The notes under the pieces were generated by a model that was not told where the DNA came from, ran no database searches, and saw only the letters and a program-made list of their open reading frames with translations. The position numbers and the translations under genes were made by a program. This document shows, one piece after another, positions 24,857-33,196 of a DNA stretch of 64,000 bases. Within the stretch, counting starts at the first letter, position 1. Each line of letters starts with the position of its first letter. Origin of the DNA: JAPKZH01 sp963715635 (GTDB taxonomy: Bacteria > Acidobacteriota > Aminicenantia > Aminicenantales > UBA4085); the NCBI GenBank assembly GCA_963715635.1, contig OY970261.1, forward strand, positions 1,240,001 through 1,304,000. The letters are read 5' to 3'.

Positions 24857-24905
24857 ATTCTTATGTGATAAGATGTATCCCGCTTCGGTTAGATTCTTAT
24901 ATGAC
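24849..24905 (-). repeat. Right IS end: inner and outer transposase-binding-type repeats
   Basis: Read on the minus strand from outside in: an outer copy (24905-24885) and then an inner copy (CACATAAGAATCTAACCATG, about 24868-24849) separated by about 17 bp containing ATACATCTT. The layout mirrors the left end. The inner copy overlaps the last codons of the transposase. Confidence 0.68.
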
Positions 24906-24976
24906 TTGACAGGTGCCGGCTTCCGTCACGGCGGGCGGGGACATGCCGTGGCGCCGATCGTTGATCGCCGGATGTG

Positions 24977-25005
24977 ATGGCATTCTCAAGAATTTATGCT
25001 AAAAT
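24977..25005 (+). promoter_or_regulatory. Promoter of nnrD
   Basis: ATGGCA (24977-24982) and TAAAAT (25000-25005) are 17 bp apart, with TGC before the -10 box. The TTTATGCTAA core closely resembles the divergent gap promoter. The leader to ATG 25059 is about 45 nt. Confidence 0.48.
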
Positions 25006-25058
25006 CTCAAGAAAACGGACATCATGAGTGCCTGAGATTTCCGGGCAAAGGAGCCGGC

Positions 25059-26615
25059 ATGAAAGTCTTGACTTCGCAACAAATGAAAGAGATTGACCGC
25101 AGGACGATCGAAGAGATCGGCATCCCGGGACCCGTGCTTATGGAAAACGCCGGGCTTCAGATCGTGAAGGCCATCCGGGCCAGATTTCCTAAGGTCGAGA
25201 AGGAGAATGTCGTTATCGTGTCCGGAAAAGGCAACAACGGCGGGGACGGTCTGGTGGTGGCCCGGCATCTGTTGAACCGGGGAGGAAAGCCCAAGGTTCT
25301 GCTCCTGGCGGCTAAAGAGGATCTAAAGGGAGATGCCGCTTTGAATCTGGGAATCGCCGATAAAATCGGTGTCGATATTGTGGAAATATTGTCCATCGAG
25401 GATTGGAAAAAGCACAAGAGCACGCTGAGCGCAGCCACTCTGATAGTCGATGCCATCTTCGGGACGGGCCTCTTGAAGCCGGCCGAAGGTCTCTATGCGG
25501 CGGCCATCGAAGATATCAATAAATCGAAAGCTTTTAAACTAGCTGTCGATATTCCATCCGGCTTGTCTTCCGATACCTTTCAGATCATCGGGCCTGCCGT
25601 CAAAGCGGATTTGACTGTTACCCTGGCCGCCCCGAAAATCAGCCATGTTTTCCCGCCGGCCGAGGAAATGATGGGCGAGCTCATCATCGCGGATATCAGC
25701 GTCCCGCCGTTTCTTTTTGAGGATGAAAGCTTGACGCTCGAGCTTGTCGAAAAGCAAACGTTGATGCCCTATTTTAAGAAACGCCAGCGAGATACCCACA
25801 AAGGGACGTATGGCCATCTTTTTATTATTTCCGGCTCGCTGGGCAAGACCGGGGCGGCCGTTATGGCGGCCAAGGCTGCATTGAGAATGGGGGCAGGACT
25901 GGTCACGGTGGGGACGGCACAGAGCTGTCTGCCCATTATTGCTAAGGCGATGATGGAATTGATGACCGAGGCCTTGCCGGAAACGAAGGAAAAAACGATC
26001 GCCGGAGACGCAGTCCCTAAAACCGTGAAGCTGTTGAAGGGCAAAGATGCTCTCCTTATCGGCCCTGGAATTTCCGCCCATCCGTTGACAGCGGAGTTCG
26101 TTGTTTCGCTGCTGCCCAAGGTTCAGTGTCCGATCGTCATGGATGCGGACTGTCTAAATGTGCTGGCGGGGCATCTGGATGTTTTAAAAACATTGGCGAA
26201 TCGCGCGGTGCTCACCCCACACCCCGGAGAGTTTGCGCGTCTTCTCGGCCTCTCCACAAAAGATGTATTGGATCATCGGCTGGAGATCGTCCCTCAATTT
26301 GCAGAAAAGCATCATGTTGTGCTTGTCCTCAAGGGCTATCGAACGCTGATCGCTAGCCCGCAGGGAAAAGTCTATATCAACCCGACGGGCAATCCCGGAA
26401 TGGCCAGCGGAGGTTCGGGCGATGTGCTGAGTGGGATGATCGCATCACTCATCATTCAAGAAAAGGATATCCTGGGAGCGACTCTGGCGGCGGTCTATCT
26501 CCATGGGCTGAGCGGTGACATTGGTGCCGATCGAGTGGGCGAGAGGCCTTTGATTGCCGGCGACTTGATCCGCTATTTGCCCCAGGCGCTGAAAATGATG
26601 GAAGAAAAAGGATGA
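25059..26615 (+). CDS. nnrD: Bifunctional NAD(P)H-hydrate epimerase/dehydratase
   Basis: Repairs damaged NADHX and NADPHX; 518 aa. The N-terminal YjeF_N epimerase domain (about 1-215) has LTSQQMKEIDRRTIEEIGIPGPVLMENAG and VSGKGNNGGDGLVVARHL. The C-terminal ribokinase-like dehydratase domain (about 235-515) has KGTYGHLFIISGSLGKTGAAVMAAKAALRMGAGLVTVG, VLTPHPGEFARLLG and NPTGNPGMASGGSGDVLSGMIASL. The start at 25059 follows AAAGGAG; a longer in-frame reading lacks a ribosome binding site. tsaE follows 25 bp downstream, a common pairing in bacteria. Confidence 0.95.
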   Translation: MKVLTSQQMKEIDRRTIEEIGIPGPVLMENAGLQIVKAIRARFPKVEKENVVIVSGKGNNGGDGLVVARHLLNRGGKPKVLLLAAKEDLKGDAALNLGIADKIGVDIVEILSIEDWKKHKSTLSAATLIVDAIFGTGLLKPAEGLYAAAIEDINKSKAFKLAVDIPSGLSSDTFQIIGPAVKADLTVTLAAPKISHVFPPAEEMMGELIIADISVPPFLFEDESLTLELVEKQTLMPYFKKRQRDTHKGTYGHLFIISGSLGKTGAAVMAAKAALRMGAGLVTVGTAQSCLPIIAKAMMELMTEALPETKEKTIAGDAVPKTVKLLKGKDALLIGPGISAHPLTAEFVVSLLPKVQCPIVMDADCLNVLAGHLDVLKTLANRAVLTPHPGEFARLLGLSTKDVLDHRLEIVPQFAEKHHVVLVLKGYRTLIASPQGKVYINPTGNPGMASGGSGDVLSGMIASLIIQEKDILGATLAAVYLHGLSGDIGADRVGERPLIAGDLIRYLPQALKMMEEKG

Positions 26616-26640
26616 TCGTATATCGTCAATGACTTAAAAA

Positions 26641-27080
26641 ATGGCAATCAAGAAGAGCCTAAAACAAAGACGAGGCAAATACACGACTCATTCCGAGCGG
26701 GAGACGTTCGCGCTGGCTAAAAATCTGGCCAAAAAATTCAAGGGCAACGAAGTCGTACTTCTGATTGGGGAGCTGGCGCCGGGAAAACCGTCTTCGCCAA
26801 GGGGATCGCCGCGGGTCTCGGGCTCAGGGACATCCGCCAGGTCTGCAGTCCAAGTTTTACTCTACTCAATATCTACCTGGCCAGCGTTCCCATCTATCAT
26901 CTGGACCTATACCGGCTGAGCGGCGAGGCAGAGATCCGAGACTTGGGCTTTGAGGATTATATCGGCGAAGGCGTCGTGTTGGTCGAATGGGGCGAAAAAA
27001 TCAAATTTCCTCTGGAGGCGATCCGGGTGGATATTGAGGTCGGTTCGGGCGACACAAGGACAATTCAAATACGATTTTAA
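26641..27080 (+). pseudogene. tsaE: tsaE (tRNA t6A biosynthesis ATPase), disrupted by a single-base frameshift
   Basis: TsaE supports formation of t6A37 on ANN-decoding tRNAs, with TsaB and TsaD. The first frame from ATG 26641 reads a normal N-terminus (SERETFALAKNLAKKFKGNEVVLLIGEL). The match then continues one frame over as AGKTVFAKGIAAGLGL, SPSFTLLNIYL, PIYHLDLYRLSG, DLGFEDYI and VLVEWGEK, to TAA 27078-27080. One G appears to be missing from CTGGCGCC near 26775-26778, inside the Walker A loop (expected GELGAGKT). Either the gene is broken or the base is a sequence error. Because t6A is usually essential, an error or a second copy is plausible. There is no obvious ribosome binding site. Confidence 0.85.
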
Positions 27081-27082
27081 AA

Positions 27083-27111
27083 TTGACAATCCCCCCTTTT
27101 TATTTTTAAAT
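27083..27111 (+). promoter_or_regulatory. Promoter of apt
   Basis: TTGACA (27083-27088) is perfect and TTAAAT (27106-27111) follows after 17 bp. The site directly follows the tsaE stop and lies 30 bp before the apt start. Confidence 0.55.
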
Positions 27112-27140
27112 GATGGCAAATTCGAAGAAGAGAGGTCGGA

Positions 27141-27680
27141 ATGAAGCTGTCCACGGTCAGAGAAAAAATCTGTGAGGTCAAGGATTTTCCCAAGCCCGGC
27201 ATCGGGTTCAAAGACATCTCGCCCGTCGTCCTGGATGCCAACACCTATCATTTTGTCGTTGATAAGCTCACAGCCTGGGCCAAAAAGAAAAAGCCAGATG
27301 TGATCGTCGGAATTGAAGCGCGCGGCTATCTTTTTGCAGCGGCCGTCGCCCGCGACCTGAAGCTCGGCCTGGCCGTGATCCGCAAAAAGGGCAAGCTTCC
27401 GCGAAAGACGGTCTGCGTGAAGGCCCCCAATGAATATGCCGTTGAATATTTCGAGATGCATGATGATGCGATCCGCCCGGAGCAGCGGGTCGTCATTATC
27501 GATGACTTGATTGCGACCGGCTCTTCATCCATCAGCGCCATTGATCTCGTCAAGCTGCTCAACGGAAGGCCGGTCGGGTTCGGGGCGGTGGTGGAGCTTT
27601 CATATCTTAACGGCGTTCCCAACATCAAAAAGGTCCACCCGGAGGTCGATATCCACTGCTTGATCAAGTTTAAAGAATAA
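27141..27680 (+). CDS. apt: Adenine phosphoribosyltransferase
   Basis: Salvages adenine to AMP using PRPP; 179 aa, the normal length. Seen: VKDFPKPGIGFKDISPVVLD at the N-terminus, VGIEARGYLFAAAVARDL, and the PRPP-binding motif VVIIDDLIATGSSS, all diagnostic for Apt. GAGAGGTCGGA precedes the ATG. It is cytoplasmic and probably has its own promoter just upstream. Confidence 0.96.
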   Translation: MKLSTVREKICEVKDFPKPGIGFKDISPVVLDANTYHFVVDKLTAWAKKKKPDVIVGIEARGYLFAAAVARDLKLGLAVIRKKGKLPRKTVCVKAPNEYAVEYFEMHDDAIRPEQRVVIIDDLIATGSSSISAIDLVKLLNGRPVGFGAVVELSYLNGVPNIKKVHPEVDIHCLIKFKE

Positions 27681-27741
27681 GAGCGGAGAGGGAAGGGCGA
27701 CGCTATAAGACCGGCCACGTAGTTCCCCGGAAAGGAGATCC

Positions 27742-29502
27742 ATGCGGCTTAAGAAAACGGGTCGCAAACCTTTGATCATTATTATCCTTTTAGCCCTTGG
27801 AGCGGCCAGCTGCGCGCGCGTCGCAGCTAAGCTCGACCTCACATATGGCGCCGAGGAGTTCAATTGGGTGAACAGGATGATGAAGAAGATGTCGATCGAG
27901 GAAAAGGTCGGGCAGATGGTCGCCTGGCAGTACAACGGAAATTTCTATAACGCCGACAGCGATACCATGAAAGATCTTGAGAACCTCATCGTCACTCACG
28001 GGATCGGCGGCTTGGTTGTTTTTGCTGGCAATGTCTATGAGACGGCCCATCTCGCCAATGCTTGTCAGAGAATGGCAAAAGTCCCTTTGCTCATCGCCTC
28101 TGATTTCGAGCGGGGAGTGGCCAATCGGATCACCGGCTCGACGCTTTTTCCGAATATGATGTCCATCGGGGCCGCCGATTCCGAGGACCTGGCCTACCGG
28201 ATGGGAAAAATAACGGCCGAAGAGGGCCGGGCCCTCGGCGTCCATATGGCTTATGCCCCCGTCGTCGATGTCAACATCAACCCCGATAATCCCATCATCA
28301 ATACGCGCTCGATCGGAGAAGATCCCGAACGGGTCAGCCGCTTGGCCGCCGCCTTCATCAGGGGGTGCCAGGAGAACGGCATGATTGCCACGGCCAAGCA
28401 TTTTCCCGGCCACGGCGATACCGACGTCGATTCTCATAGCCTGCTGCCGGTCATCAGAGCCGACAGGAAGAGGCTGGACGAAGTCGAGCTCTATACGTTC
28501 AAAAAAGCCATCGAAGCCGGAGTCCAGGCCATCATGACCGCCCATCTGAGCGTCCCTGCCCTAGATGCTACGCCGGATCTTCCGGCCACACTCTCGCCCT
28601 TGATTTTAACAGATCTTCTGAGAAAGCAGTTCGGCTTCCGGGGACTGATCGTGACGGATGCGATGACCATGGGAGGCATCACCAACACATACTCGAACAC
28701 TGACGCCGCTCTAAGAGCGATCATGGCTGGCGTGGACATGGTCCTCCTTCCTCCGGAGCCGGCCAAGGTGGTCGCCTTTTTGAAGGAAGCCGCTAGGAGC
28801 GGGCGGATCCCGGAAGCGCAGATTAACCAGTCGGTCCGGAGAATCCTCATGGCCAAGGCCCGACTGGGTCTCTACAGACAGAAACTCGTGGATATCGATG
28901 CTTTGGCCCAAAAAATCAGCTCAAAGGGGAATCTCAGACAGGCCGCTCTAACGTTCGAAAGCGCAGCGACGCTGGTGAAAAACGAGGGGAATCTTCTGCC
29001 GCTCCCTTCCCCGGGCAAAAGAATTGTGGTGCTTTCGTTGAGCAGCGATCCGGGCGATTATTTCGCCGGACGGGCATTTGCTGAGGACGTAAGAAAACGA
29101 TGCCCTGAAACTCAGATTTTCTATGCCGATGCCGACACGGGCAGGGAGTCCCTTGAAGAGGCAGTCGCGAAATCCTCTGAAGCCGAGGTCGTCGTTTGCG
29201 CCCTATTCTCGAGGTTGAGCGACAGGAAGGGGAGCGTCGGGCTCGATTTAAAGTATATCGAGCTAATCAAGAGATTCGCAGAAGAGGAGAAGCCGATTGT
29301 CATTCTGTCTTTCGGAAGTCCCTACTTTTTAAGGTATTTTCCCGATGTGGACGCGTACCTTTGTTTTTACCAGAATACGCCACAAACCCAGGATATCGCG
29401 GCCCGGGCGATTTTTGGAGAGATGGAAATCAAGGGGAAGCTTCCCGTGTCACTCCCGGGGTTATATCCAATCGGACACGGCATCCTCTTGCCAAAAAAAT
29501 AA
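27742..29502 (+). CDS. Glycoside hydrolase family 3 lipoprotein (NagZ-like beta-N-acetylhexosaminidase type)
   Basis: Secreted lipoprotein hydrolase of 586 aa. The signal ends in the lipobox LGAASC (Cys about residue 24). The GH3 catalytic barrel spans about 40-385, with the nucleophile Asp306 in GLIVTDAMTMGG. KHFPGHGDTDVDSH (219-232) is the loop with the Asp/His dyad (His232) that marks N-acetylglucosaminidases and related GH3 enzymes. A GH3 C-terminal domain follows (about 410-580). Likely substrates are peptidoglycan fragments or chitin-type sugars. The ribosome binding site is GGAAAGGAG. Confidence 0.9.
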   Translation: MRLKKTGRKPLIIIILLALGAASCARVAAKLDLTYGAEEFNWVNRMMKKMSIEEKVGQMVAWQYNGNFYNADSDTMKDLENLIVTHGIGGLVVFAGNVYETAHLANACQRMAKVPLLIASDFERGVANRITGSTLFPNMMSIGAADSEDLAYRMGKITAEEGRALGVHMAYAPVVDVNINPDNPIINTRSIGEDPERVSRLAAAFIRGCQENGMIATAKHFPGHGDTDVDSHSLLPVIRADRKRLDEVELYTFKKAIEAGVQAIMTAHLSVPALDATPDLPATLSPLILTDLLRKQFGFRGLIVTDAMTMGGITNTYSNTDAALRAIMAGVDMVLLPPEPAKVVAFLKEAARSGRIPEAQINQSVRRILMAKARLGLYRQKLVDIDALAQKISSKGNLRQAALTFESAATLVKNEGNLLPLPSPGKRIVVLSLSSDPGDYFAGRAFAEDVRKRCPETQIFYADADTGRESLEEAVAKSSEAEVVVCALFSRLSDRKGSVGLDLKYIELIKRFAEEEKPIVILSFGSPYFLRYFPDVDAYLCFYQNTPQTQDIAARAIFGEMEIKGKLPVSLPGLYPIGHGILLPKK

Positions 29503-29567
29503 TTAGGGCCGTTTTTGGGAGAAGCTTGGCCGCGGCTCTGGGGGCCCCGAAACATCTGCAGGAATAG

Positions 29568-30050
29568 TCAGAGGGCAACTTCCACGAAAACTGGGTTGAG
29601 GGCTTTGATTAAATCCTGTGGAGAGATCTCGGCAAGCAGGCCGCGTTTTCCCGCATTGATATAGATGACCGGCAGTTCGCCGATCGATTTTTCCATGTAA
29701 ACCTTGAGGCGTTTTCGCGTGCCGAAGGGCGAGATCCCGCCGACCATGTAGCCCGTATGCTTGAGGGCAGCGTCAGGTTCGCACGGGCTCACGGTTTTTA
29801 CGCCTAAATGCCGGGCTAGGTTCTTTGTGGAGACTTCTTTGTCTCCGTGCATCAAGACTATTAAAGGCTCGTGCCTTTCGGTTTCCATAACCAGTGTCTT
29901 GATCACCGAGTGCTCATCGACCTGGAGCTCGCGGGCGGCCGTTGCCGTGCCGCCATGCTCTTCGTATTTATAAGGATGGATGACAAACGGAATCCCGTGC
30001 TCTTTGAAGACCCGGATAGCCTGGGTCGTGGGATATTTTATCTCGATCAT
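29568..30050 (-). CDS. ybaK: YbaK/EbsC-family Cys-tRNA deacylase
   Basis: Hydrolyses mischarged Cys-tRNA(Pro) in trans; 160 aa. The YbaK signature is visible: IRVFKEHGIPFVIHPYKYEEHGGTATAARELQVDEHSVIKTLVM at the N-terminus and MVGGISPFGTRKRLKVYMEKSI towards the C-terminus. GGISPFG is the conserved substrate-loop motif. It is cytoplasmic, convergent with the GH3 gene and divergent from the BNR protein gene, so it is probably monocistronic. Confidence 0.93.
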   Translation of the reverse strand: MIEIKYPTTQAIRVFKEHGIPFVIHPYKYEEHGGTATAARELQVDEHSVIKTLVMETERHEPLIVLMHGDKEVSTKNLARHLGVKTVSPCEPDAALKHTGYMVGGISPFGTRKRLKVYMEKSIGELPVIYINAGKRGLLAEISPQDLIKALNPVFVEVAL

Positions 30051-30068
30051 GCGCTGGTTCCAGTTAAA

Positions 30069-30098
30069 ATAATACTATAAAAAATATGAAGATTCCAA
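30069..30098 (-). promoter_or_regulatory. Promoter of ybaK
   Basis: On the minus strand TTGGAA (30098-30093) and TATTAT (30074-30069) are separated by 18 bp. Transcription would start about 12 nt before the start codon. Confidence 0.45.
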
Positions 30099-30121
30099 GT
30101 GAGGACGCGATTGAAGATAAG

Positions 30122-30150
30122 TTGACCTTTGGGATGTTCTGTGATACTAC
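30122..30150 (+). promoter_or_regulatory. Promoter of the BNR/sortilin-like protein gene
   Basis: TTGACC (30122-30127) and TACTAC (30145-30150) are 17 bp apart, with TGA ahead of the -10 as a possible extension. The leader to the ATG at 30219 is about 60 nt. Confidence 0.4.
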
Positions 30151-30218
30151 CTTAGGGGCTTATTCCATGGATATCGGCCCTGCCCGCGAAACATTAAAAA
30201 TATTTATTAGGAGGTCGC

Positions 30219-32981
30219 ATGTCGCGTTTTAAGCATCTCAAGGTATTTGGCATCTGTCTTGCGATTTTCATCTTGCTGTTCGGCCTTGCGAATGCCTTCG
30301 GACAGAGTGTGAGCGAGGATTTCCTAAAGGCGATCACATACCGTGATATCGGTCCCAGTCGGCAAGGCGTTCGGTTTACGGACTTCGCGGTCCCCCTCCA
30401 GCTTCCGTATACGTTTTATGCGGCGACGGGTTCGAGCGGACTGTGGAAGACCGTCAACTACGGACATACGTTCGAGTCTATCTTTGAGAATGAAAAAGTG
30501 ATCTCGATCGGCGACATCGCGGTCGCGCCATCGAACCCCGACATCGTTTGGGTGGGTTCTGGAGAGGCCAACTCCTCCCGGAGCACCTATTATGGCGATG
30601 GCATGTACAAGTCCACGGACGCCGGCAAGACCTGGAAGAACATGGGACTCAAGGAGTCCCATCATATCGGCCGCATCATCATCCATCCGACCAATCCCGA
30701 TATCGTCTATGTCGCGGCCCTCGGCCATCTCTACACAGACAACCCAGACCGCGGGCTCTACATGACCCGAGACGGCGGAAAGACCTGGGTCAAATCCCTC
30801 GCCGTGAACGTCGGCAGCCGGGCGATCGGTGCGGTCGACGTCGTGATGGATCCTAAGAATTCGAACGTGCTTTACGCGGCCACCTATGACAAGTTGCGCC
30901 AGGACTGGAATTTCCAGCTCGGCGGACCCGGCAGTGGGATCCATAAATCCACCGACGGCGGCCGGACCTGGAGGAAGTTGGGCGGCGGCCTCCCGGATGG
31001 AATTCTCGGCCGCATCGGACTGACCATCTATCCGAAAAACCCGAACATCCTCTATGCCGTCATCGAAAACGGCAACAAACCCGGAATGTCGCCCGAAGAC
31101 CGGATGAAAGAGATCATCGCCGGAAAGTCGAGCAGCGGCATGATCAACGGCGAGGTCTATCGCACGGATAATGCCGGCGCGACCTGGAAGAAGGTCAGCC
31201 CCGAGAAACAGAGCATCGGCAGCGGTCCCGGCTATTATTACTGCGATATCATCGTCGATCCCAACGACGACAAACATGTCTATGCCCTTTCGGTCAACGT
31301 CCAGGAGTCCAAGGACGGCGGAAAGACATGGGCCAACCCATTCCGCTTCGGCGGCGACAACCACGCCCTCTGGATCGACCCGGCCAACTCCAATCATATG
31401 CTGCTCGGCTACGACCATGGCATGGGCGTGACGTTCGACGGCGGCAAGAGCTGGTACCATCCGGATTTCATCCCGGGGGCCCAATTTTATGCCGTTGACT
31501 TTGACATGTCTTATCCCTACCGCGTCGCGGGCGGGCTGCAGGACAACGGCTCGCTGATGGGGCCCAGTACGAAGAAAGGCAGCTCACCGATCCGCCTTGA
31601 GGATTGGCAGACGGTCGGCGGCGGCGACGGGATGTATAACGTCTTCGATAAGGACACGAACCGCTATCTCTACAATGAATCCCAGTTCGGTCCGCTGCAG
31701 AGAAGGGATTTGATGACCGGAGAAACCAAAAGCATCGCTTATTCAAGGATCAAGCCGGCGACGCGCTGGAACTGGTGCTCCCCCGTCCTCGTCTCGATTC
31801 ATAACGGCCAGGTTATTTATCACGGCGGGAACATTCTGGTGAAATCAGAGAACCGCGGTGAAACCTGGACGGAGATCAGCCCGGACCTTACAACCAACAA
31901 TCCGGCGAAGCTGCCGCAAGGCAAGGGCGGCGATGGAGATATCCAATATTGCACGATCACGACGATTGATGAATCGCCGCTCATGGCGGGCCTCCTCTGG
32001 GTGGGCACAGACGACGGCAACGTCTGGGTGACGAAAGATGACGGAAAAAACTGGACAAAGCTCAACGACAAGATCACCGGCAATCCCGGGTATTGGGTGA
32101 GCCGTGTGGCTGCATCCAACGCCGATCCCGGCACGGGCTATGTCTCCTACACGGGCTTGCGGAACGATGATTTCCGACCGTTCCTCTATAAAACCACGGA
32201 TTACGGCCAGACCTGGGCTTCGATCGCCGGCAACCTGCCGAACGAATCGATCAATGTCATACGCGAAGACGTTAAGAACCCGAACCTGCTTTTTGTCGGG
32301 ACGGATTTCGGGGTTTATGTGTCCTTTGATGGAGGTAAAGCCTGGACGAAGATGAAGGGCGATATGCCGAGCCAGCCCGTGCATGACCTCAAGATCCATC
32401 CGCGCGAAAACGATTTGATCGTCGCGACACACGGCCGGGGCATTTATATCGCCGACATCTCGTTCCTCCAGGAGTTGACGCCGCAGGTTCTGGCCAAGGA
32501 CGCACACCTGTTCGGGATTGAGCCCAAGATCAAATGGGCGCCGAACCCCCCGAGAAATGAATCGAGTTCGCTCAACTTCAATGGAAAGAGCGAGCCGGCG
32601 GCTATCGTCGTCAATTATTATCTCAAAGCCAAGCCCCAAGGAGATGTTAAGATTTCTATCTACAAGGGCAACATCCTCATCAACGAGATCAAGGGCACGT
32701 CCAATCCGGGTCTGAACTCGGCAATGTGGGATATGATGCAGCGCAGAGAGTTGACCGCCGATGAGAAAAAAGCGATGCAGGATCGAGCTGCGCGTTTTGG
32801 CGGAATGAGGGGAGGCATGGGCGGCCAGTTTGGCGGCGGCCAGCGAGGACAAGGGCAGAGAGATCCCAATTTTGCTTATAACCCGGCCGATGAGGGCGAT
32901 TACAGGGTGGTCGTGACTTTCGATGGCCAGCAGCTTATCGGATTTGCCAAAATCTTGCAGGACAGTTGGTCGCTAAAATAG
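30219..32981 (+). CDS. Secreted BNR/Asp-box (VPS10/sortilin-like) beta-propeller protein
   Basis: Protein of 920 aa with a signal peptide (about 1-29, ending ANAFGQ). At least ten Asp-box-type S-x-D-x-G-x-T-W turns are visible, such as STDAGKTW, TRDGGKTW, STDGGRTW, SKDGGKTW, TDYGQTW and FDGGKAW. They are spread over about residues 60-720 and imply one or two large propellers. A C-terminal beta-rich domain (about 755-900) is interrupted by a Gly/Arg-rich linker (about 863-890). Such proteins are annotated as glycosyl hydrolases in Acidobacteriota-type genomes, but no catalytic pair is obvious and binding may be the real role. AGGAGG precedes the ATG. A strong terminator follows. Confidence 0.85.
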   Translation: MSRFKHLKVFGICLAIFILLFGLANAFGQSVSEDFLKAITYRDIGPSRQGVRFTDFAVPLQLPYTFYAATGSSGLWKTVNYGHTFESIFENEKVISIGDIAVAPSNPDIVWVGSGEANSSRSTYYGDGMYKSTDAGKTWKNMGLKESHHIGRIIIHPTNPDIVYVAALGHLYTDNPDRGLYMTRDGGKTWVKSLAVNVGSRAIGAVDVVMDPKNSNVLYAATYDKLRQDWNFQLGGPGSGIHKSTDGGRTWRKLGGGLPDGILGRIGLTIYPKNPNILYAVIENGNKPGMSPEDRMKEIIAGKSSSGMINGEVYRTDNAGATWKKVSPEKQSIGSGPGYYYCDIIVDPNDDKHVYALSVNVQESKDGGKTWANPFRFGGDNHALWIDPANSNHMLLGYDHGMGVTFDGGKSWYHPDFIPGAQFYAVDFDMSYPYRVAGGLQDNGSLMGPSTKKGSSPIRLEDWQTVGGGDGMYNVFDKDTNRYLYNESQFGPLQRRDLMTGETKSIAYSRIKPATRWNWCSPVLVSIHNGQVIYHGGNILVKSENRGETWTEISPDLTTNNPAKLPQGKGGDGDIQYCTITTIDESPLMAGLLWVGTDDGNVWVTKDDGKNWTKLNDKITGNPGYWVSRVAASNADPGTGYVSYTGLRNDDFRPFLYKTTDYGQTWASIAGNLPNESINVIREDVKNPNLLFVGTDFGVYVSFDGGKAWTKMKGDMPSQPVHDLKIHPRENDLIVATHGRGIYIADISFLQELTPQVLAKDAHLFGIEPKIKWAPNPPRNESSSLNFNGKSEPAAIVVNYYLKAKPQGDVKISIYKGNILINEIKGTSNPGLNSAMWDMMQRRELTADEKKAMQDRAARFGGMRGGMGGQFGGGQRGQGQRDPNFAYNPADEGDYRVVVTFDGQQLIGFAKILQDSWSLK

Positions 32982-32991
32982 ATTTCTTTGG

Positions 32992-33027
32992 AAGAGGGGA
33001 CGAGGCGCGACCCGTCCCCTCTTTTTT
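32992..33027 (+). terminator. Rho-independent terminator after the BNR protein gene
   Basis: Perfect 11-bp arms, AAGAGGGGACG (32992-33002) and CGTCCCCTCTT (33013-33023), with a 10-nt loop, run into a stretch of six T. It lies 10 bp after the stop codon. Confidence 0.9.
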
Positions 33028-33057
33028 CTATCGTAAAGAAAATTGACGTCAAACATC

Positions 33058-33159
33058 GGGGTCAAACCTCAACATTCAAAAAATCATCGAAGTTAGGGCG
33101 GCTTCTCAATTATCCTGCCTCTAAGGAACAGCAATTGTCGGATGTTGATGTTTGATCCC
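33058..33159. repeat. Long-range inverted repeat in the intergenic region before the ABC genes
   Basis: GGGGTCAAACCTCAACATTC (33058-33077) and the inverse complement of GGATGTTGATGTTTGATCCC (33140-33159) match at 17 of 20 positions. They enclose a 62-nt central part. This looks like a small palindromic mobile-element remnant (MITE- or REP-like). It could also form a long hairpin in the leader of the ABC transporter transcript. Confidence 0.55.
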
Positions 33160-33196
33160 GTCTGTATTTGGCATAAAGATTGCATAATTTGTCGAT

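Larger units (their letters stand above)
23436..24905 (+). mobile_element. Insertion sequence with DDE (rve-type) transposase
   Basis: An element of about 1.47 kb with one transposase gene. Its ends are built alike: an outer and an inner copy of a motif ending AATCTAACC, spaced by about 19 bp, all pointing inwards. A perfect 21-bp inverted repeat links 23471-23491 (left inner) and 24885-24905 (right outer). The left outer copy (from 23436) is slightly degenerate. The boundaries are therefore set at the outer copies. No target-site duplication is visible. It sits between the divergent gap operon and nnrD. The IS family was not assigned. Confidence 0.82.

Noticed and set aside
23436..24905. Repeats at the IS ends as a CRISPR array
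   Set aside because: Only two copies per end, inverted between ends, flanking a transposase, and no cas genes.
26765..27080. Programmed frameshifting in tsaE
   Set aside because: No slippery heptamer, internal ribosome-binding-like site or strong downstream structure is visible at CTGGCGCC, so an indel is simpler.
31845..32852. 335-aa minus-strand ORF opposite the BNR protein gene
   Set aside because: Its composition follows the codon pattern of the sense gene, and no protein family is recognisable.
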